From Ancylobacter tetraedralis (GTDB taxonomy: Bacteria; Pseudomonadota; Alphaproteobacteria; Rhizobiales; Xanthobacteraceae): 64,000 nucleotides of DNA. The stretch lies in the NCBI RefSeq assembly GCF_014195655.1, contig NZ_JACICD010000003.1:186001-250000 (forward strand). The letters run 5' to 3'. Shown in pieces: positions 26,710-35,653 of the stretch; positions within the stretch are counted from its first letter, which is position 1, and each line of letters opens with the position of its first letter. The notes below the pieces were generated by a model. It was not told the origin of the DNA. It worked only from the letters and a program-made list of their open reading frames with translations, and searched no databases. A program made the translations under genes and the position numbers.

Positions 26710-27207
26710 ATGACCGCCTCCACCATCCTGTGCGTCAACGGCCGGGATGTCACCGTCCAGGCCGACCCCCGGACGCCGCTGCTCTATGTGCTGCGCAACG
26801 ATCTCGGGCTCAACGGACCGAAATATGGCTGCGGGCTGGGCGAATGCGGGGCCTGCGCGGTGCTCATCGGTGATCGCGCCGCGCGCTCCTGCACGGTGCC
26901 GATCGGCGCGGTGAAGACGCGCCCGATCACCACGCTGGAAGGGCTGGGCACGGAGCGGGACCCGCACCCGGTGCAGGCCGCCTTCATCGCCCATCAGGCC
27001 GCCCAGTGCGGCTATTGTCTGAACGGCATGATCATAGCCACGGTGGCGCTGCTGCGCGCCAATCCGCGCCCGGCAGAGGCCGAGATCCGCCAGGCCCTGC
27101 GCCATCATCTGTGCCGCTGCGGCACGCATATCGAGATACTCGCCGCCGTCCGCGCGGCGGCCGCGCCCGCCGATACCGGGGACAGGACATGCGGGGACAG
27201 GACATGA
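26710..27207 (+). CDS. nicA: Nicotinate hydroxylase small subunit, two [2Fe-2S] clusters
   Basis: Iron-sulfur subunit of 165 residues that passes electrons from the molybdenum site of NicB. The plant-type cluster ligands are in GCGLGECGACAVL with a later Cys (RSCTVPI), and the second cluster in CGYCLNGM plus HLCRCGTH. No signal peptide is seen. Its stop overlaps the nicB ATG as ATGA. Together NicAB convert nicotinate to 6-hydroxynicotinate. Confidence 0.94.
   Translation: MTASTILCVNGRDVTVQADPRTPLLYVLRNDLGLNGPKYGCGLGECGACAVLIGDRAARSCTVPIGAVKTRPITTLEGLGTERDPHPVQAAFIAHQAAQCGYCLNGMIIATVALLRANPRPAEAEIRQALRHHLCRCGTHIEILAAVRAAAAPADTGDRTCGDRT
27177..27206 (+). repeat. Perfect 15-base tandem duplication carrying the nicB start site
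   Basis: CGGGGACAGGACATG occurs twice in a row (27177-27191 and 27192-27206). Each copy holds an AGGAC ribosome-site-like stretch and an ATG, and the two ATGs are in frame. The second ATG overlaps the nicA stop. nicB could therefore start at 27189 (adding MRGQD) or at 27204. Confidence 0.9.
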
Positions 27208-30200
27208 CCGCGCCTCACGATCGCCCCGCGGCCGACTACCGGGCCGATGCGGATACGCTGCTTGTCACGCGGCCTGTCGCCGGCGGCGCGCCGGAACTTT
27301 TCCTCGCGCTGCAGGCCGATGGCGGCATTACCGCCTTCAACGGCCATGTCGACCTCGGCACCGGCATCCGCACCGCGCTGGCGCAGATCGTCGCCGAGGA
27401 GCTCTGCGCACCGTTCGAGCGGGTGACGATGGTGCTGGGCTCGACGGCCGCGACGCCGAATCAGGGCGCCACCATCGCCAGCGAGACCATTCAGGTCGCC
27501 GCCATCCCGCTGCGCCAGGCAGCGGCGACGGCGCGCGGCTTCCTCCTTGGCGAGGCGGCGCTCCGGCTGGCCCGTCCCATGGACAGCCTGCGCCTCGAGG
27601 ATGGCGTGATCCGCGCGGCGGCCGGCGACAACCTGTTCGTGACGGTCGGCGAACTCATCGCCGGCCGAGCGATCCGCCTCACCCTCGATCCCGCCGCGCC
27701 GCTGAAACCGGTCGCCGCCTACACGCTGGTCGGCCGCGCGCAGCCACGCTCCGATATTCCGGCCAAGGCGACGGGCGCCTTCCAGTATGTCCATGACGTG
27801 CGCGTGCCGGGCATGGTGCATGGCCGGGTGGTGCGCCCGCCCCATGTGGGGTTCGATCTCGGCCCGCATGTCGGCGCCAGCCTCATCTCGGTGGATCGCG
27901 CCTCGGTGGCGGACATTCCCGGCCTGATCGACGTGGTGGTGATCGGCGATTTCGTCGGCGTGGTCGCGACACGCGAGGAGAACGCGGTCGCGGCGATGCG
28001 CCAGCTCAAGGTGGCGTGGCGGACGCCGCCGCGCATCCCTGATCTCAACGCGCCGCAAGCGCCCCTGCGCGACAACCCCTCCACCGCCCGCGTGCTCGCC
28101 GATCGCGGCGATGTCGGGCGGGCGCTGGACGCCGCGGCCGGGGCGATGGAGCGGACCTATGTCTGGCCCTATCAGATGCATGGTTCGATCGGGCCGTCCT
28201 GCGCCGTCGCGGAGTGGCAGGACGAGGGGCTGACCGTCTGGTCCGGCACGCAGAATCCGTTCCCGATGCGCCGCGATCTGTCGCGCCTGCTCGACCTGCC
28301 GGAGGAGCGCATCGTCGTCGAGCGCCTGGAGGCCGCCGGCTGCTATGGGCGCAACTGCGCCGATGACGTGACGGCCGATGCGGCGCTGCTGTCGCGGGAG
28401 GTGGGCCGCCCCGTGCGGGTGCAGCTGACGCGCGAGCAGGAGCATGGCTGGGAGCCCAAGGGCGCGGCGCAGGTCATCGATGTGCGCGGCGGGCTCGATG
28501 CGGAAGGCGGGCCGGCCGCCTATGATTTCGAGACGCGCTATCCCTCCAATCTCGCGCCGACGCTGGCGCTGGTGCTCACCGGCAAGCTGCCGCCCGTCGC
28601 CGATGTCGCGCAGATGGGCGATCGCACGGCGATCCCGCCCTATGCCATCTCCAATCTGCGCGTCACCGTGCACGACATGCCGCCCATTGCGCGCGCCTCG
28701 TGGTTTCGCGGCGTATCGGCGATGCCGAACAGCTTCGCGCATGAATCCTTCATCGACGAACTGGCGATCGCGGCCGGCGTCGATCCCATCGAATACCGGC
28801 TGCGCTACCTCACCGATCCGCGCGCGATTCACCTCGTGCGGGCCGTGGCCGAGCGGGCGAAATGGCAGCCCCACACCGCGCCGTTCAGCCATGGGCAGGC
28901 GGGCGACATCCTCTATGGTCGCGGCTTCGCCTATGCCGTCTACATCCACGGCACGTTTCCCGGCACGGCCGCTGCGTGGGCCGCGTGGGTGGCGGACGTC
29001 GCGGTAAACAAGGTCACCGGCGAAATCGCGCTGACGCGGGTGATCTGCGGTCAGGATACCGGCCAGGTGGTCAATCCCGACGGCGTGCGCCACCAGATCC
29101 ACGGCAATGTCATCCAGTCGACCAGCCGCATCCTGAAGGAGGAAGTGCGCTTCTCGGAGACGGCGGTGGCCAGCCTGGAGTGGGGCGCCTATCCGCTCCT
29201 CACCTTTCCCGAGGTGCCGGATATCGACGTGCTGATGATCCCGCGCCCGGACGAGCCGCCGCTCGGCGCGGGCGAATCCGCCTCCGTGCCGAGCGCGGCG
29301 GCGATTGCCAATGCCGTGTTCGACGCGACCGGCATCCGCTTCCGCGAATTGCCGCTGACGCCGGAGAAGGTGCGCGCCGCGCTCAACCCGCTGCCGGCCC
29401 CTCCGCCGATGCCCGCGCCCGAGAAGAAGCCGGCCGGGCGCCGCTGGGCGTGGCCGTTCGCTGGCATGCTGTGCGGCGCTCTCGCGGCCGGCGCCGCCCT
29501 GCTGCCCTGGCGCGCTCCCATCGCGCCGGTCTCGGCCATGGGCGGCGACGTCTTCTCCAGCGCCGCCATCGAGCGGGGCCGGCTCGCCGCCGCGGCGGGC
29601 GCCTGCAATGTCTGCCATGTCGGCGCGGACGGCACGGCCTTTGCCGGCGGGCGGGCGCTGGAAACGCCGTTCGGCACCATCTACGCCTCCAACATCACGC
29701 CGGACCGCGCGGCGGGAATCGGCAGCTGGAGCTACCTCGCCTTCGAGCGGGCCATGCGGCAGGGAATCCGCCGCGACGGCCGGCATCTCTACCCCGCCCA
29801 TCCCTACACCTCCTTCGCGAAGGCCGACGAGCGCGACATCCAGGGGCTCTACGCCTATCTCTCGACGCAGGCGCCCGCGCCGGTGGCGGCGCCCGACACC
29901 CGGCTGCGCTTCCCCTTCAATCTGCGCCCGCTGATGGCCGGCTGGAACGCGCTGTTCCTGTCCAGCGCGGCGGTGCCCGCCGACCCCGCTCGCAGTGCGG
30001 AATGGAACCGGGGCGCGGAACTGGTGGAGGGGCTCGGCCACTGCTCGGCCTGCCATTCGCCGCGCAACGCGCTGGGCGCGGAGAAGACCGGCGCGGCGCA
30101 TCTCGCCGGCGGTTTCGCCGATGGCTGGGACGCGCCCGCGCTCTCTTCCGCCTCGCTGGCGCCGGTGGGCTGGAGCGAAGCGGCGCTCTACGACTATCTG

Positions 30201-30719
30201 CGCACGGGGCGGGCCGTCGATCACGGTGCGGCCGCCGGGCCCATGGCGCATGTGGTGGAATCGCTCGCGCCCTTGCCCGATGCCGATATCCGCGCCATGG
30301 CCACCTATCTCGCCAGCCTCAACACCGGCACGGCCCAGCGCGATGCCGCCACGGTCATCGCCGCGTCCGACGCGGCTGCCGGCCGCGCAGCCATGGCCGA
30401 GCCGGTCGGCGCGCGGATCTTCGAGGGCGCCTGCGCCGCCTGCCATGGGCCGGGGACCCGCCTGCCGTCGCTGGCGCTGAACAGCAACCTGCACGCGAAC
30501 CAGCCCACCAACGTGCTGGCGGCGCTGCGCGCGGGCATCGCCGCGCCCGCGGGCGAACTCGACGAGACCATGGCGATGCCGTCCTTCGAAGGCGTGCTGG
30601 ATGAGCGCGCGCTCGGCGACCTCCTGCGCTATCTCAGGGCGCGCTTCGCCCCCGAGCGGGCGCCGTGGCAGAATCTATCCGACGCCATCGCCTCCGCCCG
30701 TACCGCCCCCGGGCCTTGA
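27204..30719 (+). CDS. nicB: Nicotinate hydroxylase large subunit, molybdopterin plus three haem c domains
   Basis: Large subunit of 1171 residues, close to the roughly 1190 of Pseudomonas NicB. Residues 1 to about 735 form the xanthine-dehydrogenase-like molybdopterin domain, ending with the active-site Glu segment PPLGAGESASVPS. A hydrophobic helix (WAWPFAGMLCGALAAG) follows, then three cytochrome c domains with CNVCH (residue 801), CSACH (947) and CAACH (1077). The helix and haems suggest membrane attachment and electron delivery to a cytochrome oxidase instead of NAD. Start is ambiguous because of a 15-base duplication. Confidence 0.95.
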   Translation: MTAPHDRPAADYRADADTLLVTRPVAGGAPELFLALQADGGITAFNGHVDLGTGIRTALAQIVAEELCAPFERVTMVLGSTAATPNQGATIASETIQVAAIPLRQAAATARGFLLGEAALRLARPMDSLRLEDGVIRAAAGDNLFVTVGELIAGRAIRLTLDPAAPLKPVAAYTLVGRAQPRSDIPAKATGAFQYVHDVRVPGMVHGRVVRPPHVGFDLGPHVGASLISVDRASVADIPGLIDVVVIGDFVGVVATREENAVAAMRQLKVAWRTPPRIPDLNAPQAPLRDNPSTARVLADRGDVGRALDAAAGAMERTYVWPYQMHGSIGPSCAVAEWQDEGLTVWSGTQNPFPMRRDLSRLLDLPEERIVVERLEAAGCYGRNCADDVTADAALLSREVGRPVRVQLTREQEHGWEPKGAAQVIDVRGGLDAEGGPAAYDFETRYPSNLAPTLALVLTGKLPPVADVAQMGDRTAIPPYAISNLRVTVHDMPPIARASWFRGVSAMPNSFAHESFIDELAIAAGVDPIEYRLRYLTDPRAIHLVRAVAERAKWQPHTAPFSHGQAGDILYGRGFAYAVYIHGTFPGTAAAWAAWVADVAVNKVTGEIALTRVICGQDTGQVVNPDGVRHQIHGNVIQSTSRILKEEVRFSETAVASLEWGAYPLLTFPEVPDIDVLMIPRPDEPPLGAGESASVPSAAAIANAVFDATGIRFRELPLTPEKVRAALNPLPAPPPMPAPEKKPAGRRWAWPFAGMLCGALAAGAALLPWRAPIAPVSAMGGDVFSSAAIERGRLAAAAGACNVCHVGADGTAFAGGRALETPFGTIYASNITPDRAAGIGSWSYLAFERAMRQGIRRDGRHLYPAHPYTSFAKADERDIQGLYAYLSTQAPAPVAAPDTRLRFPFNLRPLMAGWNALFLSSAAVPADPARSAEWNRGAELVEGLGHCSACHSPRNALGAEKTGAAHLAGGFADGWDAPALSSASLAPVGWSEAALYDYLRTGRAVDHGAAAGPMAHVVESLAPLPDADIRAMATYLASLNTGTAQRDAATVIAASDAAAGRAAMAEPVGARIFEGACAACHGPGTRLPSLALNSNLHANQPTNVLAALRAGIAAPAGELDETMAMPSFEGVLDERALGDLLRYLRARFAPERAPWQNLSDAIASARTAPGP

Positions 30720-30742
30720 CCTTGAAGTGTGGAACTCTCCCG

Positions 30743-32965
30743 ATGCTTTTGGATCCCAACATCGCCCCGGCCGAGGCCTGGAACAGCTGGTCCGAGCGGC
30801 CGGCGGAAATGGTGTTCCTGCCGCTGGGCGTGCGCATCACCCCGGTGCTCTATTCCAGCAAGATGCGGCAGGCGACGCTGATCTGCCCGCCCGAGGAGAT
30901 CCGCTTCGGCCGGCATGATCTGGCTGGCGAGCACATCGCCTTCGAGACGTTTCACGGCGGCACCCGGCTGGCTTTCGCCTATGAAAAGCGGGACCCCTTC
31001 ACCTTCAGCGGAGGCTGGGAGCGGGTCGAGACCGGCGAATGGGGCCTGCGCTACTGGGTCGTCCTCGCCATCAGCGCGGGGGGCCGTGAGATCGCGTTCG
31101 ACGCGGCCAGCGGCTGCGCCCTCGTGGAGGTGGGCGGGCGCTTCATGGCGCTGGCCTCGACCGAAGCGCCGGTGCTGGTGACCGCCCATGACGATGCCGA
31201 AGCGCTGGCCGCCGACATGCAGGCCAATGGCTATTTCGACAAGTCGAGCCGGGGCACGCGCGGCCCCACCCTCGGCCTGCGCTTCAATCTGGAAATGATG
31301 CCCCGGCAGCGTTTCGCCGCCGCCGTGGCGGACAGAAGCGACCTCGCCATCGCGCGGGCGCGGCAGGCGCTCGAAGCTCCCCCCGCGGAGGGCGCGACGT
31401 TGCAGGAGGGACGCAATGCCGGCGCGCTCGATGCGGTGCGCGACGTGCTCGGCTGGAATACGGTGTTCGATGCCAGCCGGCGGCGGACCTATACGGCGGC
31501 GAGCCGCATCTGGGGCCTTGGCGACGCCGTATGGTTCAATGACCAGTGCTTCGCGGCTCTGATGGGCAGCGTGCTGGACACCGCTTTCGGCCGCGCCAAT
31601 CTCGCGGTCGCGCTCAGCAACGCGACGCCGCAGGGCAACATGGCCTGCCTGGTCAACCCTAGGGATGCGTGGGTCGATCGCAGCCAGGCCCCGCACGGGG
31701 CCTTCACCGTGTGGACGATGTATCTGCGCAGCCGCGACCGCGCGCTGCTCGATGCCGCCTTCGCGCCGCTGGCGCGCAATCAGCTGTGGTGGCGCGCCAA
31801 TCGCGATCCCGAGGGGCGCGGGCTTGTATCCTGCGGGACGTCGGATGTCGGCGATGCCATGTACAAGGGCACGGCGTTCGGGGCGCGCAACGAGACCGGC
31901 ATGGATAATTCCTCGACCCATGACGAGGCGGTCTATGACCCGGTGACGCGCACGCTTTCCACCTTCGATGTGGGGCTCAATTCGGCGCTGGCGCTCGATG
32001 CGCAGATGCTGGCGCGGATGGCGCGCGAACTCGGGCGACACGACGAGGCCAACCGCTTCGAGGCGCTGGCCGCCGAAACCTGCGCGCGCATCCATGACGA
32101 ATTGTGGGATGCCGCGCGCGGCCTGTTCGCCAACCGCCAGCGCGATGGCGGCTTCGTGCGCAGCGTCTCGCCAACCAGCTTCTTCCCCCTGCTGTGCGGC
32201 GCCGCCGATGCGGATCAGGTGGTGCGCCTGCTGGGTCATCTCGCCGACCCGGACATGTTCGCCACCCCGTTCGGCCTGCCCAATGCCACGCGCAACGACC
32301 CCGCCTATCGGGACGACACCTATTGGCGCGGCCGGATATGGCCGAACGTGAACTATCTCGTCTGGCAGGGGCTGCGCCGCTACGGCCTCGACGCCCCGGC
32401 CGATACCCTGGCGGAAGCGAGCTTCGCGCTTTTCCGCGGCCCCTGGTCGGCGCGCCGCCTCTGCGGCGAGAATTACGGCGCCGAGACCGGGGAGATCGAT
32501 GACAAGCCGGGCAATGATCCCTTCTATACGTGGGGCGCCATGCTGCCGCTGATGGCGGTGGCGCAGGTGATGGACATCAGCCCGTGGAACGGCTGGGAAG
32601 TGAGCAATACCGGCGCGCCCGTTCGCCTCGGCCCGCTGGCGAGCCCGGCCGGCGCGGTGACGGTCGCGGTCACCGACGGCGCGCTCACCCTGTCCGGGCC
32701 CGAGGGCGCCCTGTTCACCACCAACCTCACGGGACGCCTGACCCACATCATCGTGGAGCGCGGCCTCCTCTCCTTGACGCTTCCCGCGCGGATCGCAGCC
32801 GGCACGTGGTTGCGGCTGGGGGAGGGGCCATCCGCCCGCTTCCTCATCGCGCGCTGCGGCGGGCAGGAGGTGGCGACCCGTATCGAGCAGGGATGCCGCG
32901 TGATCGACCTGACCGGCCTGCCGCCGGGCGACCGGCTCGACTGCCATTTCGAGCCGCGCACATGA
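30743..32965 (+). CDS. Glycoside hydrolase, MGH1-like/GH63 clan (alpha/alpha-6 barrel)
   Basis: A 740-residue protein whose central part resembles the GH63/MGH1-like glucosidase domain: AASRIWGLGDAVWFNDQCF, ARNQLWWRANRDPEGRGL, MDNSSTHDE, and the late DDTYWRGRIWPNVNYLVWQGL motif. An N-terminal beta-rich domain and a C-terminal beta domain flank it. No signal peptide is visible, so it probably acts inside the cell on an imported or internally made glycoside. It begins only 24 bases after nicB and overlaps the GH106-like gene by 4 bases. Sugar specificity is not readable. Confidence 0.75.
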   Translation: MLLDPNIAPAEAWNSWSERPAEMVFLPLGVRITPVLYSSKMRQATLICPPEEIRFGRHDLAGEHIAFETFHGGTRLAFAYEKRDPFTFSGGWERVETGEWGLRYWVVLAISAGGREIAFDAASGCALVEVGGRFMALASTEAPVLVTAHDDAEALAADMQANGYFDKSSRGTRGPTLGLRFNLEMMPRQRFAAAVADRSDLAIARARQALEAPPAEGATLQEGRNAGALDAVRDVLGWNTVFDASRRRTYTAASRIWGLGDAVWFNDQCFAALMGSVLDTAFGRANLAVALSNATPQGNMACLVNPRDAWVDRSQAPHGAFTVWTMYLRSRDRALLDAAFAPLARNQLWWRANRDPEGRGLVSCGTSDVGDAMYKGTAFGARNETGMDNSSTHDEAVYDPVTRTLSTFDVGLNSALALDAQMLARMARELGRHDEANRFEALAAETCARIHDELWDAARGLFANRQRDGGFVRSVSPTSFFPLLCGAADADQVVRLLGHLADPDMFATPFGLPNATRNDPAYRDDTYWRGRIWPNVNYLVWQGLRRYGLDAPADTLAEASFALFRGPWSARRLCGENYGAETGEIDDKPGNDPFYTWGAMLPLMAVAQVMDISPWNGWEVSNTGAPVRLGPLASPAGAVTVAVTDGALTLSGPEGALFTTNLTGRLTHIIVERGLLSLTLPARIAAGTWLRLGEGPSARFLIARCGGQEVATRIEQGCRVIDLTGLPPGDRLDCHFEPRT

Positions 32966-35610
32966 GTGAAAACTCCATCGCACAGACCTCGGCGCCGGAC
33001 TGGTTCCGCAACCCGGGTCGCCCATTCCAGGTCGCCACCTTCTGGTTCTGGCACCGGCTGCCGACCGAGGACGAGATAGAGGCCCAACTCGCCGACATGA
33101 AGGCGAAGGGCATCGGCACGGTGATGATCCAGGCGCGGCCGGCACTGGAGCGCACCACCTATCTGTCGCCGCCCTATCTGGATGCCTGCCGGGCGGCCTG
33201 CGCGCAGGCCCGGCGGCTCGGGATCGGCATCACGCTCTATGACGAGTATGGCTGGATGTCCGGCCATGGCGGCGGGCGCACGGTGGAGGGGGCGGATCAC
33301 CTGCGCGAGCGGCACCTGTTCTGGGCCAGCGGGCCGGGCGATGCCGCCGGCATCGAACTGACGGTGAGCGGAATCCGCGCGCCGTTCTTCGACTTCATGG
33401 GTCAGATGGGCCGCGACTGGCTCTATGAGGACGGCGTTGCCCGCTGGGGCGACTGGCGCACGGTGCTGGTCGTCGCCCATCCTGCGTCCGTCACCACGCC
33501 GGACGATATCCGCCCGCTCGACGGCGCAATCATCGAGGAGACCGGTCCGGATTCGTGCCGCATCCGTCTGGCCCCCGGCGCGCCGATCCCCGAGGGCTGG
33601 CGCGTGACGGCCTTCATCTCGGCGCGGTGCCTAACCTCGCGGCTGGTGAACTACCTGCTGCCGGAAACCGCGCAGCGTTTCGCGCAGACGGTTTACGCCC
33701 CGCTGCTGGAGGCTGCCGGCGGGCAGGCGGACAGCGTGTTCTTCGACCATCCCTATGCCGGTTTTCAGATATGGAAAGAGCGGCACGGTCCGCTCGGCAA
33801 CAGTCTCCTTTCCGACGGGGCGCCGGCCGACCCGGCGGATGCGCGCGCCCTGCTCGCGCTCACGCGCGACATCGGCCCGGATTCCGCCCGGCTGCGAGCC
33901 GATTATCTGCGCCGCTATGGTGAGCGGATGCACGAAGCCTTTTTCGGCACGCTGTCGCGCTGGGCGCGGGAGCACGGCATCGGCTTCACCGGCCATGAGT
34001 TGCTGACCCATGTGGGGAGCTGGAACCTGCAGGGCGATCTCAGGGGATTCGACCCGCGCTCCATGCCCGGCGTCGATTATTTCGGCATTGACGCCTACCG
34101 CACGCAGACGACGGTCGACGCCGCCGATTACGCCCCGCAACTGGCCGCCCGGTTTGGCGACAGCGTGGCGCGGGCGCATGGCCGCACGCGCTGCACGATC
34201 GAGCAATATGCGACGGGACGGGAGGTCGGCCTGCCGGCGCTGGCCGGCCAGTGGGGCCTGACGCCCGCGCGTTTTCGCGCCCAGTCGATCCGGCATCTGC
34301 TGTTCGGCGCGCGCCGCATCCTGCTGCACGCGGTCAACGTGACCGACGGCTTCGACGACGATCCGCGCCCGCTGGCCAATCCGCGCTTCGATTTCCCTCC
34401 CGCCTTCAATTTCGAACCGTGGTGGGAGGATTGTTCCCTCATCTTCGGCGAACTCGCCCGGCTTTCCGCCTTTCTGGAGGAGGGCGAGCCGGTGCGTCCG
34501 GTCGCGCTATTCTACCCCCTGCACACGCTCTACGCCGAAGGGCCGGACCATGCCTGCGGGGTCGTGTTCGGCCGCTGGGCGCAGGCCCTCGCCCGCGCCG
34601 GCATCGGCTATGACATCGTCGACGAAGCCACGCTCGCGCACTCCCTCGGGCCCGCGACGCGCTACACGACCCTGATTCTGCCGGCCGTCACCCTGTTCGG
34701 CAGGGCGGAGACGGCGGAAATCATCACTGCCTTCGTCCAGAGGGGTGGACATGTCGTCCTCGCACCGGCGGCGGATGACGCGCTCCTGCCGGACATGGGC
34801 GAGGATGGACCGGTCACGCGGCTCGCCGATCCCTCGTTCGAGGCCATCACCGCGTGGGTCGCCCAGCTGGAGCGCCCCGTGCCGGATGTGCGCTTTGCCG
34901 ATGGCGGCACGGCCTGGTGCACGGCGTTGCACTGCGGGGATGAGTGGCGGCTGGCCATTTTCAACGACATGCCGCAGCCGCGCGACCTTAGCATGACCTT
35001 CGCGGCCGAGTCGCTGGAAGGCGATATATGGTGCCCAAGCACCGGGGAGCGGACGGCGCTGCCGGCCTCCGCCTTCGAGGGCCGGCGTTTTCGCGGCACT
35101 CTGGCGGCCGAGGGCGTGCTGTGCCTCTCCGTGCGCGCCGCCACGGCCCGGGCAACGGGCGACCGTGCGGTGCCGGCGCCGCAGACCGAACCACTCGCCT
35201 CCCTCACCCTGTCGGAGGGCTGGACGCTGGAGGCCGATGGACGACCGCCCGTTGCCATCGCGGTGGATCGCGGCTGGGAAGGGCAGGGCTTTGCCACCTT
35301 CGCCGGCACCGGCATCTACCGGTGCACGGTGCGGCTACCCGAACTGGCGGCGGCCCGCTGGCAGATCCGGCTTCCCGCGGTCCATGAGACCGCTGAACTG
35401 TGGGTCAATGGCGCGTGGGTGGGAACGCATATTGCCGGCGACGCCTGCTTCCCCATCCCCTCGGTGTCGGGAGCCTTGTGCGCCATGGAACTCCGGGTGA
35501 GGAACACGGCGGCGAACCGCTATTATGCCGGCACCACCTTCGGTGCCCGGCCCAGCCCCTCCGGCCTTACCCAGCCTCCGCGACTGGAGGCGCTGTCGTT
35601 CCTGGATTGA
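32962..35610 (+). CDS. GH106-like glycosidase (alpha-L-rhamnosidase family)
   Basis: An 882-residue protein with the GH106 layout: N-terminal FWFWHRLPTEDEIEAQLADMKAKGIGTVMIQ, a TIM-barrel region with DYFGIDAYRTQTT, RTRCTIEQYATG and ARRILLHAVNV, and a C-terminal beta-sandwich sugar-binding-type domain (GTGIYRCTVRLPEL...AELWVNGAWVGTH). Known members remove alpha-L-rhamnose. No export signal is seen. ATGA overlap with the preceding glycosidase makes a two-gene unit; a terminator-like hairpin follows. Confidence 0.75.
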   Translation: MSENSIAQTSAPDWFRNPGRPFQVATFWFWHRLPTEDEIEAQLADMKAKGIGTVMIQARPALERTTYLSPPYLDACRAACAQARRLGIGITLYDEYGWMSGHGGGRTVEGADHLRERHLFWASGPGDAAGIELTVSGIRAPFFDFMGQMGRDWLYEDGVARWGDWRTVLVVAHPASVTTPDDIRPLDGAIIEETGPDSCRIRLAPGAPIPEGWRVTAFISARCLTSRLVNYLLPETAQRFAQTVYAPLLEAAGGQADSVFFDHPYAGFQIWKERHGPLGNSLLSDGAPADPADARALLALTRDIGPDSARLRADYLRRYGERMHEAFFGTLSRWAREHGIGFTGHELLTHVGSWNLQGDLRGFDPRSMPGVDYFGIDAYRTQTTVDAADYAPQLAARFGDSVARAHGRTRCTIEQYATGREVGLPALAGQWGLTPARFRAQSIRHLLFGARRILLHAVNVTDGFDDDPRPLANPRFDFPPAFNFEPWWEDCSLIFGELARLSAFLEEGEPVRPVALFYPLHTLYAEGPDHACGVVFGRWAQALARAGIGYDIVDEATLAHSLGPATRYTTLILPAVTLFGRAETAEIITAFVQRGGHVVLAPAADDALLPDMGEDGPVTRLADPSFEAITAWVAQLERPVPDVRFADGGTAWCTALHCGDEWRLAIFNDMPQPRDLSMTFAAESLEGDIWCPSTGERTALPASAFEGRRFRGTLAAEGVLCLSVRAATARATGDRAVPAPQTEPLASLTLSEGWTLEADGRPPVAIAVDRGWEGQGFATFAGTGIYRCTVRLPELAAARWQIRLPAVHETAELWVNGAWVGTHIAGDACFPIPSVSGALCAMELRVRNTAANRYYAGTTFGARPSPSGLTQPPRLEALSFLD

Positions 35611-35634
35611 TCCGGACGCGCTCCCCGGATGGCG

Positions 35635-35652
35635 CGAGGGGCCGCCCCCTCG
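35635..35652. terminator. Convergent terminator hairpin after the GH106-like gene
   Basis: CGAGGGG (35635-35641) and CCCCTCG (35646-35652) form a 7-base stem with a 4-base loop between two convergent genes. It ends just before the stop of the minus-strand glycosyltransferase and could serve both strands, though T-runs are weak. Confidence 0.55.
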
Positions 35653-35653
35653 T

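Noticed and set aside
27105-30494. Very long open frame (over 1100 codons) on the minus strand opposite nicB
   Set aside because: It mirrors the codon pattern of nicB, has low-complexity Arg/His/Gly-rich translation and no recognisable domain. Similar antisense frames lie opposite most large genes here.
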